The notes under the pieces are model-generated. The model saw only the letters and a list, made by a program, of their open reading frames with translations. It did no database searches and was not told where the DNA came from. Of a stretch of DNA of 29,561 nucleotides, positions 1 to 11,404 are shown one piece after another (positions within the stretch are counted from its first letter, which is position 1; every line of letters starts with the position of its first letter). The DNA lies in NCBI GenBank assembly GCA_003833135.1, contig QZLH01000019.1, forward strand, positions 1 through 29,561, written 5' to 3'. The position numbers and the translations under genes were made by a program. The stretch comes from Oehlia diaphana (taxonomy: Eukaryota > Glomeromycota > Glomeromycetes > Glomerales > Glomeraceae).

Positions 1-260
1 CTCATACCTAAGGTTGCTTGTCTAAACCTCTTCAAAATCCTATGATTAGTTTCGTCAAAATTTTACTATAGATTTATTATAGTTTTGGCAGAGTTTCAGC
101 AGTTTTGGCATTTATAATAAGTTTCAGCAGTTTTACCTTTCTCCAGAGTTTCACCAGTTTTTTGATATAACTTTAATATAGTTTCGGCAGAATTTCGCTT
201 TTTGGCAAAATGCCATCTTGTCTAAAGCCCTAGGTTTTGGCAAGCAACCTTACTCATACC
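1..260. mobile_element. Small non-autonomous TIR element (MITE) with target-site duplication
   Basis: The element spans about 9-252. Its left end (9-29) begins TAAGGTTGCTTG and its right end (232-252), read on the other strand, begins the same; the 21-bp arms differ at two positions. The flanks CTCATACC at 1-8 and 253-260 are identical, as expected of a target-site duplication. The repeat could be 9-10 bp with the element starting AAGG, because the left flank is cut by the window edge. Inside are several diverged copies of a GTTTCAGCAG/GTTTTGGCAG motif and no coding capacity. An 8-bp duplication would suit hAT-type mobilisation and 9-10 bp a Mutator-type one; I cannot decide between them. Confidence 0.75.
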
Positions 261-292
261 TGACCTGAATTTCAGGTCAGGTCAGGTCAGGT
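261..292. repeat. Palindrome plus TCAGG pentamer tandem repeat
   Basis: The 9-bp arms TGACCTGAA and TTCAGGTCA (261-279) form a palindrome around a single T. The right arm runs into four tandem TCAGG units (272-291). It directly abuts the target duplication of the neighbouring small transposable element. Confidence 0.6.
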
Positions 293-354
293 TACCTGAA
301 TTTGGCTGACCTGTTTGGAGCTCTACAACTAGTAATTTTATTTGAAAAATAGTA

Positions 355-772
355 GAATATCTAAAGAAAACTTTTCATAAACAAGTTTATTGATTACTTG
401 AAGATCATAAAGACCAAGAATTGATTGAATGGTAGTATTTGATTTAAGATTATATTTTTTTAATATACAATGAAATGCAAGTTACTCAACATCATAAGCT
501 TTTCTGCCTTTCAAAAGAAAAGTAATTGATTATTACTCTCTAGGATTAATAATTTGAACCGATTTTACCAGCAGTAGTAAAAAAGCCATATATCCAGATA
601 ATAATGGTATTAATGATTGTATTTTTTCTTAGATATGAAAATAAATATAATCTGTATTATGATTTTTTTCTTCATTAGAAATATTTTTTGTGGTACAATC
701 AAATACTTTTGCTTCATTATGTAAATTCAAAATATGAAGTTTAGCAGAATAGTCATTAACCCATTTAACCAT
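355..772 (-). pseudogene. Possible decayed coding relic of unknown family
   Basis: Read on the minus strand from an ATG at 772, one frame stays protein-like for about 140 codons (start M-V-K-W-V-N-D-Y) and is interrupted by only four TAA codons, two of them adjacent. That is somewhat fewer stops than AT-rich non-coding DNA would be expected to give. No domain is recognised. It could be a transposase or gene fragment, or chance. Confidence 0.25.
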
Positions 773-2044
773 TGTATAGCATGGTAATTATAAAGGTTTT
801 GAGCAAGAGTTGTATACCAGATATGAGAAGGCATAATATCTAACAAATAAAAGTATAATATATAAAAATGAATGTAAATAATTATTAATATATTAGCTAA
901 GATAGTAAATCAGAGATAATTATTTGTAAAGTGGATATAAGTCATATATATAATAGCAAAAATAAAGTATTTTTAAGTAATTTATATATATTTGCATTTT
1001 TTTATTAATATAATTTCTCTCATGTGAAAAAACTGAGTTTATGCGATAGCTACAATGTCACTTTTTTAACTTTTTAACCATAAATAAACTAAGTAATATG
1101 AATTTTACATACAATATTTTAAAACTAGTATGAATTTTTAAAAGGTAAACATGAGAAAAATTTTTATAACACATTTAGTTTTTGAAAAGATTTGATTTTA
1201 TCAAAAATCACATTACTTTTTAGATGGTGATTTACTAATAGAAATGATTACTATACATTACCTTTAATAAAAAAAAACAGAAAAAAAAAGAATTTATTAA
1301 ATAAATCAAAATTGAAATTCAAAATTAACTTTGACATTTTAAAGTAAACTTGTAGAACAGATAAAAATGCATATACTGTAATTTTCTTTTAAAATAATAT
1401 TTATTAAAATTTATTTTTTAATAAATTCACATAATGTATATATAAACATCCAGTGTAAATTAAGAAATTTCATTTTAATAAACTAATTAGAAATTTGAAA
1501 TACTATAATTAATTAGAATGCTATAATAATTTGAATTTGATGCCAATAATTAAATTTGGAATTTATAATATTTCTAGTATAAATATCATCTTATTGAACA
1601 AATTTAATAAATTATAATATGATATTTGATTTAATTTCCAATACTTCAAATTATCCAATTTGACTTAACCCTAATATGCTATTTGAAAAAATAAATTCTT
1701 TTTTGTAAAAAACTTTTACATTATTTTTTTTTTTAAATTAAAGTTTAATATTAAAAGCAAGAGTAAAAACTCTAAAGAATTAATTCCAATACTTGGCGAT
1801 GCTTTTTGGTAAGAAAACCTTTTAAAGTTGGTAAACATAATTCTTAAGTCTTCAAATTTATAAACCGTATCATGTATTTTATTAGGTAAGAAACCTTTGA
1901 TATAAGTTTTATAAGTTATACATTTAAGATTCAGATTTTACGAATGAAGTCCGAGGGGGTAAAACAAAGATTCAGTTTTTATTAAACGAATTTCTAAGGA
2001 ATTTATTTAACGGTAGGAATATACTTAAATTTTTTACGCAATAG
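773..2044. other. AT-rich intergenic DNA, nothing recognised
   Basis: Very AT-rich sequence with homopolymer A/T runs and no convincing exon, RNA gene or long repeat. It lies downstream of the SRA gene, which is read leftwards and stops at 2045. Confidence 0.6.
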
Positions 2045-3358
2045 TTAATTATCATTATCATCAACCTCCTCATTGTCGCTCCAGCTCTTTTCACAAGTTC
2101 CTAATGGAAGTTGACCTGCCATTCTCTTAAATGCATATTTGAAAACTTTAAATCCTGATAACCCAGTTTCTTCCCACCATTTTTCAACAGTATATAAACC
2201 ATCATACCGATAACCTTCTTTAGGTGCAAATTCGTTATCTAATTTGTGTCCTCTATACAATAATTATATTTAAAAGAAAAGATTTAAAGGTTTAAAAATT
2301 AAAAATTGTAAGCTGCATGAAACTATTCATATTAATTTAATACACTACCTAATTACTCGGACGGGTTTATTAGTTTCACATGAAATTTTAAGAGCCAAAT
2401 TCCCGGCGGATAAAATTTGATCCTTTGTCTAATAATAATAAATAAGTTAAAATACTTAATTAACAAATTAGCAATCTAGTATATTAACCTGAGGTCCAGT
2501 CCTCAAATTCTTTGGATTGTTCTTCGTTCCCTTTAAATCTCTGCCACCAGAACCAGTATAGGTGAACGCTTCTCCTATGTATCATTTAATTGATTAAGAA
2601 TTAAATTAAATTAAATTAGTTAAAAAAATTATGGTGGCTTGATTTACCCCAATCAACATCATCTTCGTATCCCTAACAAAATCAATATATAATTATTAAT
2701 TATTAATTATAAAACTCCATATGAGAAGAATACATACTCCCGATAAAGCAACGCTATAAGCTCCTTCACTTTCAGCAAATGCAATCCCAGCCACAGGTGG
2801 TCTGATTTACATAAAGATGTTATTAAAGTCAAAAAGTCAAAGCAATCATTGTAGTGATGCTTACGCGTGAACTCCTTGATGACTACATTCCATACGAGTT
2901 GCCCACCAAGCTCCAACTTCTACATCAGGAATTTCGCCAAATCGTTTTGGATTAGGACGATATTTTCTCCAATCAAGATCCTTTTTGGAAATATATGAGT
3001 CACGTTTTCTTTCAACGACTTCAATTTCTTCAAAACTTTTAGCGGGCTATTAGATAATGATCATTAATGTCTGTTCTAAATTGAATCAATTTTTAATAAA
3101 TTTATTTTTTACCAGTTTCGCTAACCGCGATGATCTTCTTATCCCTCTCCCACGTGATACCGAATCATCACCGGTTTCTGAACTAGTAGTATCCTTATTC
3201 CTATTAGTATTTGCGGCTCTACGCATATTAGGTTTTGGTTTACTAGTTTTTTTCACATAACCTTCGATAGTAGGTGGTCTTTCTAAACCTAGTTCACGTA
3301 AAATTTGTTTATTTGTTTCTATGTTTTTCAAACGTTTCTTTTCGTATTCGCTTAACAT
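2045..3358 (-). CDS. SRA/YDG-domain protein, 7 exons, 296 aa
   Basis: Exons (minus): 3113-3358, 2865-3046, 2738-2801, 2648-2672, 2489-2574, 2349-2428, 2045-2252; all joins keep phase. The N-terminal third (MLSEYEKKRL..., then a basic, Ser/Arg-rich stretch) precedes an SRA (SET- and RING-associated) domain from about residue 115. Landmarks are FGEIPDVEVG, GVHAPPVAGI, YEDDVDWG, FTYTGSGGRDL and the signature EGYRYDGLY. SRA domains flip out 5-methylcytosine; the pocket-lining YEDD and YTG segments are kept. There is no RING, PHD, tudor or SET domain, so this is a stand-alone SRA protein, unlike UHRF1 or plant SUVH proteins. The UHRF1 'NKR finger' region reads GTKNN here, so the arginine that contacts the opposite strand appears to be absent. 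The start is the MLSEYE methionine; the ORF is also open upstream to 3406. A nuclear methyl-DNA reader is the likely role (inference). Confidence 0.9.
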
Positions 3359-3705
3359 CCTGAACGGATTAAAAAAAAAAATATTGCTGGAAGTGAGTAG
3401 AACCATTCTTATAAGTTGCGATAAAAACGTGTAAATTTTCCAAATCAGTGATTTACTTTACATATTTAGTTATTTAATTTATGGGATAAAAAAAGATCTT
3501 TTAAAAAGCCGAATAAATCTTAAATAAATCTTAGGCCTTAAATTTTTTGTTATTCATCGATTTTAACCGTGTAATAAAAACTGTTAGCATTATAGCAAAC
3601 TCGAATCTAAAATAGAAATTTGTTTTTTAACGTAGAAATTTTTAATAAAAATGTTTTCAACCACTAATTATTAGTATAGATTCTTTATAATGGAAATAAC
3701 ATTTA
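3359..3705. promoter_or_regulatory. SRA-gene 5' region / POT1 3' region
   Basis: This 347-bp AT-rich gap separates two genes read in the same direction. It must hold the SRA promoter and the POT1 polyadenylation region. No clear box motif was seen. Confidence 0.4.
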
Positions 3706-5995
3706 TTAGTCTTCTAATATGGTATCAAACATTTTGTATATCCTTATAAACTTATTGCATTTATCTTCCACCTCATAAGACATTACACAAAAATCTATTA
3801 AAGGCCCACAACTTGCTTGACTCTTTAAAACATTACCCAACAGTTTGTGCATTCGATCTTTTAACTTTTGAAGAACCATTGGGTTCTTATAAAGACTTAA
3901 ATAAAGTAGCAATTATTAAATAATTTATATTAATTTAATACATAAGTAGAAATAATACGTACTTTACTGGAGGCAATCCATCCAAAAATGTATTCTAAAA
4001 CGAAAATTTATTAAAAAATAGACAATTTAACATGCAAAATAGATAACTTGTATTCATTTACCGCATCTTCGTTTGTTATTAATACTGGAAGAGTTCCCGC
4101 ACCAAGCTCATCCTCAAATAATAAACCAAAGTCGTATTTAAATACTTTTAACCTTTTAAAACATTGCGTACAATTTTCGTACTCTGCAAAATTCATTCTG
4201 GGAAAAGGAACGTTTACTTAATTTAGTAAATATTTAGATATATAAGGTGACAAGTTCGTGCTTTTCTTACATTTTATTGCATCTATGACAGTATGGTCGA
4301 GAGAAGTCTTCAAAATTAGAGGGAATAACAGAAATTACACGACCACGAGTTCGAAACAAACCTACAGGCTAAACAAGTAAAAAAAAAATTATTATATAAC
4401 CTAATTAAAGATTAACCTAATTAAAGATAAACGGAATCATCAGTTTATACCAACCTCCGGACAATCTTTTATATCATCTATGTCCGTAAGTTTAATATTA
4501 TTACTACATTTGATTCCTAAATTATTTAATAAGTCAAAGACATAAATTTCTAATTTTAGAATAAATACTGGGATAACATTTGTTTAAATATATACTCGTT
4601 ATTGATTGTCCCGTTGTGTCAGATTCAAGCTCAGGAGAAGAGTCTCTTTCGTGATATTCTAAAGAATTCTGATGCTCTTCATAATATGCATTCCTTCGAC
4701 TGTCATAGTTAATAGAATATATCAAATTGTGAGATAATGTAAATATTTACCAGATTAATGTTACATACCAAATAAGCTTGGCAATTTCAACATCATTTTT
4801 GTCTAATACAATAATTTTTTTTCTTCTGAGTTCTCTATCACCATGTAAAGCGGCCACTAGATCGCCATTTGTATTAATTTTCGCATGCAGATTTTGCAGC
4901 AGAACGAATGTTCCGATCTGAAGATCTTCACCATCCTCGGCATGTTCATCCCATAATGTGATTTGCAAAATGCTTTCATTAGAAAGGCCATAAGGAGTGT
5001 TCGTCTTATATTCTCGATTGCCAAGAAGTTTGTTCTCGGTGAAATCGGTGACATAAAGATCCACGGCGTTCTCTGTAGGATAGACCATTACAACCTGGTT
5101 AAAAAAACACGGTAAACAATAATTAGCAAGTTACAAAAAGTAAAAGCAATAAGACATAAATTACCTCGGCAATTAAATCGAAAAATATATGAGGAGAAAG
5201 TTCCTCAATTCTTCTCCTTTGCCTGGACGAGGTTATGGAAGTATAATTTCCGACTTTTGGATTCGATAATGATGCACACCATCGTCTCAGATAATTAGCA
5301 TACGCCATAATTTCTTTGGCATGCTGTCGCATGTTAAAAGGAAATTGCTGATTTTGGTTTGCAACATCATATATAACTTTAAACGTGGATTCTTCTTTCG
5401 TCGCCACGAGTTGCGTGGTTTCATGAAACGTATTAATCTATTAAATCCAAGATTGATTAAAATAACACATAGAATGATTGAACAATTTATTTAAAAATTT
5501 TACCCTTAGATGTTTTCCTATAAAAATACTACCAACGCTTAAGTCTGGCAAGTGTTCTTTTCGGGATCGGAATATATTAACGGAGATTCCTTTAACATTT
5601 TTAGGTATTGATGGGTCAACCAGTGTAAGAGAACACGTATAATCTATTAACGAAAATAAAAACTTAATTAATGTTTCAAATGAAATACTTTATTCGCGTG
5701 CTATACCTGTTCCACTCGATTTTCTATTCGGGGTGTAAGAGACGACTACACCCACGACGTTAACTAAAGCTCCAGGTAATCGAGCTTTTTGGAGTAATAT
5801 GAAACCATTAACAGGGGAATGTTCTGAGGTCTATTTATAACCAATGTAAAAACGTGAAATATATAGTAATTTTTGAATTATGTACAATTAAAAGCATACC
5901 AAACTAACGTTAACATTCTCGTCTGTTAAAGTTTCTGGAACCTCTTCATCTGAATGTTGTCCTGATTCCGAATCTAAACTTGAGACAGAGCTCAT
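3706..5995 (-). CDS. POT1: Protection of telomeres protein 1 (POT1), 11 exons, 526 aa
   Basis: Exons (minus): 5900-5995, 5707-5830, 5504-5643, 5165-5437, 4769-5094, 4596-4699, 4455-4516, 4271-4368, 4062-4197, 3963-3994, 3706-3895. POT1 binds G-rich telomeric single strands and blocks DNA-damage signalling at chromosome ends. After an acidic N-tail of about 32 residues comes OB-fold 1 (about 38-165; GVVVSYTP, SSGTDYTCSLTLVDPS, ISVNIF). A second OB-fold follows (about 212-320; VTDFTENKLL, LQITLWDEHA, LHAKINTNGDL). The C-terminal region (about 365-526) carries paired CxxC motifs at C402/C405 and C417/C420, a likely zinc site as in the C-terminal OB3 region of animal POT1. Length is between fission-yeast Pot1 and human POT1. 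Donors of introns 4, 6 and 7 are fixed by phase; intron 7 uses GTTGGT. It is divergent from the winged-helix ATPase gene, with G1/S-type promoter boxes upstream. Very secure family call. Confidence 0.94.
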
Positions 5996-6027
5996 TTTAT
6001 TTCAACGTTTTTTTTTAAAAAACAAAA

Positions 6028-6213
6028 GCGCGAATTTATTCTGATCAAACGCGTCAACCTGGTTGTAGTATTAATTTATCAATTGCAAATATATCGTTCT
6101 TGATTCATCAGATGTGGGCGCACAAAATATAATTCTTGGCCTATATATAGTTATATATAGGTCACGTTAGGGTATAATGTCTAAGGTATCTACCGACCCA
6201 CTGTTCAACGCGT
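6028..6213. promoter_or_regulatory. MCB/E2F-like boxes upstream of POT1
   Basis: Two ACGCGT hexamers (6049-6054 and 6208-6213) and one GCGCGAA (6028-6034) lie within about 220 bp of the POT1 start. ACGCGT is the fungal MBF (MCB) site and TTCGCGC-type sequences are E2F-like. CG-containing hexamers should be rare in such AT-rich DNA, so the cluster suggests G1/S-phase control of POT1 (inference). Confidence 0.5.
6140..6161. repeat. 22-bp palindrome in the POT1/ATPase divergent promoter
   Basis: CCTATATATA and TATATATAGG form 10-bp perfect arms around GT. It sits between the two divergent genes and could act as a bidirectional TATA-type element or a dyad operator. Confidence 0.45.
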
Positions 6214-6496
6214 CTTAGCGTAACTTATAAATTTATCACCGTCGAATTTATAACTTTTATCATATTGAAACCTCAATAACAGAATAAAAAAAAGTGAAAG
6301 GAATTTAGAATGTATTTATTATAATTTTGGATAATAATTGACTTAATACTTACTATTCAACAAGAAAAATAGAAAATACATATAAAAGGGGCACATAAAT
6401 TTGAAAAATTTGGCGTTGAACTATTTACTTTTTTTGTAGTTTCCGTTAACCAAATTTGGATAATGAAAAAAGAATTTTTCCGAGGGGTCACAAAAG

Positions 6497-6503
6497 TATA
6501 AAA
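6497..6503 (+). promoter_or_regulatory. TATA-like box of the winged-helix ATPase gene
   Basis: TATAAAA lies 41 bp before the ATG at 6544. In this AT-rich background the assignment is tentative. Confidence 0.35.
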
Positions 6504-6543
6504 CGGAAATTATCTTATTTTCCTTTACAAATATTTAGGTGAA

Positions 6544-9500
6544 ATGTCAAAAATTGTAGATAACAATACAGAAGTTCTCAATTCAATTAGGAAATACTTT
6601 GAAGGTGACCTTTCTTGGAGCGTTCACATTGAATCTTTAGTAGTTTGGCTAGGAACTCAAAATATTTCAATTAGCGGTAAGGACCTCTCTAAGTTAGTAC
6701 AAGAACATGAAGACGAGTTCGAAATTAACAAATCACCAAGTAATTCCGTAGAGGTTAAACTTAAAAAAGTGATAGCACCTGCTTTTAATGGAAGTTCAAT
6801 TGGGAACGGTTCTTATATTAAAGACATGATAGAGCTTCAACAAGCTGAATTCCTCAAGCCATGTTTACAAAAAACCATAAATAGCGAATTGAACACAGAG
6901 AGCTTATTTTATGGAGAAACTATTAAAGGTTCTTCAACAGTTCTTCCCATGCGAATAACATTACCTATATCTTCTCAACCTAGAACTCCTCAAAATAAAT
7001 CAATTGAAACTTTTCCAAAAAATATTGCTAGAGAAAGTAAAGCTTTAGAATGTGCAAAGAAATATCTCAATTCATTTTTAGTTGATTCGATCTATAATTT
7101 AGAACAACATATGAAATCGAAATGCGTAATAAATGATTCAGAATTTCAAAATTTTTTACGCGAACATAAGGAATTCTTTCATATTTTTTCTGAACGAGGG
7201 ATTACGTGTATTAAGCTTGCAAATCCACCAATAAAAATAACGGAAAATTCAAATACCATGATAAAAAGGCGGTTTTCTCAAACAGAACGACTGATAAAAG
7301 ATTATATCATTAGACAAGGAAGAGACGAAGGCGTATCTAGCACCGAATTGTCTATATCTCTAAGAGGAATAGAAGGATGCATCACCGATGAGCTTGAAGA
7401 ATTTCTCAAAAGTTGCAAAGATCCATTTGAATGTTTCCTCAAGAATGAGTATTATTATATAAAAATGAAACCTCAGCCATCAAAACCAGTGGTTTCCGCT
7501 CTACTTAACACTAATAGTAATAATTCGATTCTTCAATTAATTCGTGAATTTCTAATGAAACAAACAATCGCTTCCGTAACGGAAATTAAAGAGCATTTGA
7601 AAACATATAAAAATTTACCAACTTTTTCGATTCCCGAATTTGCAAATTCATATTCTAGTGAGTTATTATCTAAAAATGTTGATGGAAATCTCTATCTTCG
7701 TCTCAAACCAACAGATGATAATATTATCTCTTACATACGTAAATATTTATTTGAGTTTGGAAAAACCAAACTTTCAACTATGGAAGATTACCTTAAACTC
7801 CGAAACATGTATCCACGCAACAATTTGAAAGATTTTTTATATAATTTATCTGACTTTAAATTAACTGGGGACACCGAATTATATGTTCAATCTCGTAATG
7901 TCGATATTGCTCGACTTCTCCGTCAATATTTGAAGGGCAACGGCGAAGTATTAATTTCAATGGTTTACGATTATCTTAATAAGAAATGTATATATCTTGA
8001 TTGTAAGTTGATTGAATTTCTGGAAGATTATCCGGAGTTTGTACTCTCACAAGGCCCAACTGATATTTTAGTTAAATATAAATCTGCACCGAACGAAATT
8101 TCACCAAAAGAATTTGTTCGCAAATATGTCATGTTTGAAGATGGAAAAGTTCCTTTACGCGTTTTGGTTTCACATTTAAATTGGAATAATTCATTTCCAG
8201 AATTCAAATTGGTTGAACTTTTACAAAATAGTGAAGAATTCTTACTTGAGACTTTTGAAAATGAAAAATGGATCACTTATGATGCACTAAAATTAAATTC
8301 AGCGATTGATGATAATGTAAGTTCTACCGACAAAGTTAATTCACAAAATGAAAGAAAAACAACAAAATCAAATAAATTAACTCTCCCAAACGCTCAGATT
8401 CTTAAAGATCAGGAGAAACCATCTTTAGAAAAGTCAATAATTGACGTAAATACAAAGTCAATAGAATCTGATACATCACCACGAACACATATATTTGCGA
8501 TATCATCAGAAGTTGGTAAATCAGCCCCTCAATCGCCTGTACTACTTGAACCTTCAAAGATCAAACCTCCTCAGTTCGAGTCTAAAACTCCAATATCTCT
8601 TCAACCTATTATTTCTCCAACAAATGTTCAATCCTTAACAATATCCAAAACCGAAACATCTCCTATAGTAAATGAACAAGTTTCCAAACCTTTTTTGTCC
8701 GAAACTCTAATTTCTATTCAAATGAATAGATTGAGTAATCAACCGAATGAAGCCCGTAATACAGAAAATGATATCCAAGAATTAATTATAAGCGACGAGT
8801 CTTCAACTGAAGATATGTCGTATCAAAATCATTTGTTTTGTCATTCTTTGTTGGAAACAAAGCGTTCACTTTTTAATAGCTACACGAGTTTGGGTACTTT
8901 GGAATCATTGCCAAATGAAATAATTTACTTAAATGGAAAATATCCATTTTCCATGATTATTACGGGTCTTCCTAATTCTGGGGTGAATCAAACCAAGAAT
9001 ACCATTCTAGAAGGATTCTTGATCAAGAATACGCGTCTTGGCAAATTAAATTCTCCTTTTTCGGCTTTAATATTCCGATATGATAACAGTGTAATGACTC
9101 TGCCTTGTGAAAGTGCTTTAATTGCTACGTCAGCTAAGCATTCCAAAATGTTTGATCAAGACACTCGAGCAGAAAAAGTTATTATATTGGTGACTTTATC
9201 CAATTATCAGAATATGTTAAGATTATATGCAAATATCGGTAATTGCGAAGTTATTCCTTTGCTATTTTCTGAAAATGATTTATGTATTAATGATATAAAA
9301 TCATGGATAAATGTTGAAGGAGGGGATGCTCAAATTCACGAACAGGTTAAAGGATTGATTAATGAGACTCTATGTTTTTATACAAATAGCCAGTTTAATT
9401 ATAACGAATTTTGTATTCAATTATATAATGGATGTATCAACAATCCAGGAGTGAAAACTTTTCTCAAAACACGATTGGGCAAATTAGATTCTTTTATTGT

Positions 9501-10334
9501 TGAAAAGCTGAAAGATAATATAAATTTACAAATTAAAAGTTTTATTGATAAGTTTGTTTCATTAAAAGAATTGTTCCAACCGGGAGTTGCAGTGATTGTT
9601 GATTTGAGTGATCCCTTACTTGGTGTTAAAATGGCGTCAGAACTTTTTAATATTATTCTTGGAATTTATGCCCGGTGTAATTTAAAATCAAGTGTGGTTG
9701 AGATTGAATCTTATGTTCGTAAGCTTGTAGTTTTGGATGAAGCCCATAAGGTAAGTTTGCTGTCTTCTTTTACCTTACATAAGCAAATCGAGATTAGATC
9801 GTCTTAATAGTAAAATATTTATGATATTTTATTCCTATTGGAAAAAAAGAAAGGATTATTATAGTTTTTACTAAAAAGGTTTTTCAAAAAAATACTCTCT
9901 AAAATCTTTACTTTCATTTGATTATAAAGTTTCTAGTAGCCAATACATCATTAGCCACAACAATACATCATCTTCAATCCTATCCACAATATCACAAAGT
10001 GAGTCTAATTATAACTACATATGATCCAACTTCAATTCCTATTCCTATATTGTTACAATCAAATATCCTTTTACTCCATCATTTTTCATCACCTTTATGG
10101 TCTCAGTTTTTTTTACAACATATTCCTTTTTCAGAAGTAAATTTTGAGAAATTATTGAGTAAAGTTATGAGACTAAAAGTAGGAAGAATGGTTGTATTTT
10201 GTCCTCATAATAATAATGATTTTGGTTTAATCATAAATAACAGTAAAAAAAAAGAAATTGAAAATAATTATAATTTACAAAATAATAGAAATAGCTATGT
10301 AATTATATTAAGAAAAAGAATTACTTTTACATAA
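6544..10334 (+). CDS. Tandem winged-helix-repeat protein with degenerate HerA/FtsK-like ATPase domain, about 1203 aa
   Basis: Exons: 6544-9750 and 9930-10334 (intron GTAAGT...AAAG, 179 bp, phase 0). The N-terminal half holds seven similar units of about 60 residues, near 12-60, 162-228, 242-311, 324-388, 390-452, 453-515 and 520-582. Each has the pattern (I/L)R.YL...L..FL......F.L, like small winged-helix domains. A Ser/Thr/Pro-rich linker (about 590-770) follows. The C-terminal domain resembles HerA-type P-loop ATPases seen in fungal proteins. It has GLPNSGVNQT at 808-817 where Walker A should be, LPCESA, VIVDLSDPLLG (about 1018), Walker B LVVLDEAHK (1061-1069), then in exon 2 IITTYDPTSIP and HHFSSPLW. 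The Walker A lysine and its Ser/Thr are replaced by V814 and N815, while the Walker B Asp-Glu is intact. ATP hydrolysis is therefore doubtful. Function unknown; DNA or RNA binding is plausible. Confidence 0.82.
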
Positions 10335-11404
10335 TATTTTTTAAGATAATAAGATAAAAAATAATTAGATAATTATAAATAATTCAAAAATTATTATAGT
10401 TAAAATATTTTACTTTTAATTTTTTAGATATTATAAATAAATAAATTACAATACTATGTAAAAATAATTCAAGTATCATTTTTCATTGTATTATTTTATA
10501 ATTATTATATATTTTATTATTACATTTTTAAATGAATGGTATGGAAGTTAGGTCATTTCAAATTAATTTTTAGTTTAATGTCCTTTCTCTCTCTATTTTT
10601 GAAAATTTTAAAATAATTTATAATCTCAAAACTTTTTAAAGAAATTTTTTTTTTTAAACATATATATTTATATATATTTAAAGCATCCTCTCTCTTTTCT
10701 GAAATTGGGTGTACTGAATATTTCAAAATTTCGATTTTACCAAAAACTTCCAAAAATTTTAATATATTTAAATATCATATTTGTTCAGCCAGAAAGGACA
10801 TTAAACTAATTATTAGTTTGGACTTTGATATGGCCTTGTTGTTTTATATATTATTATTTAGATAATATAATATAATATATAACAGTTAATACCTGAAATT
10901 TGAATTATACAAAGCTATATAATTTTTCAAAAAAGGAAATTTCTTTGCTATGGTAACTGTCACCTATAAACTACACTAATATTATGTAACTTTAAATCTT
11001 TATAATTCATAAACTAAGCAATATAAGAAAAATCTAAACCGATAAAATGATAAAGTAACATTAACTGCACATTTCTAATGGTTTATTTTATAAGATTTAA
11101 TAATAATATTAAGTAATATTATAGATCAAAAGTTGATAATTTTAATAAGTAATAATAGTAAAAATAGAAGATTTCAGACTAGTTTGACAAAATTGCATAG
11201 AATATTAGCAAAAAAAATTTTTGCCATTTACGTGGTGTAATACTCATCGCCTATAAGATAAAGATTTACCATATGTTACCCCCGACATGATGTAGAGTTC
11301 GTAAAATAATGCTTGGTTAAAATAAAAAAATTAAAACAAAAAAATTAAAATTTCTTACCAAAATTTCAATTTACGATTGTTTTCCCAAATTTTATATAAA
11401 ATAA

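Noticed and set aside
8028..8276. 82-codon minus-strand ORF
   Set aside because: Antisense shadow inside the winged-helix coding exon.
10553..10753. 66-codon minus-strand ORF
   Set aside because: Low-complexity Lys/Ile-rich product without domain or splice context.
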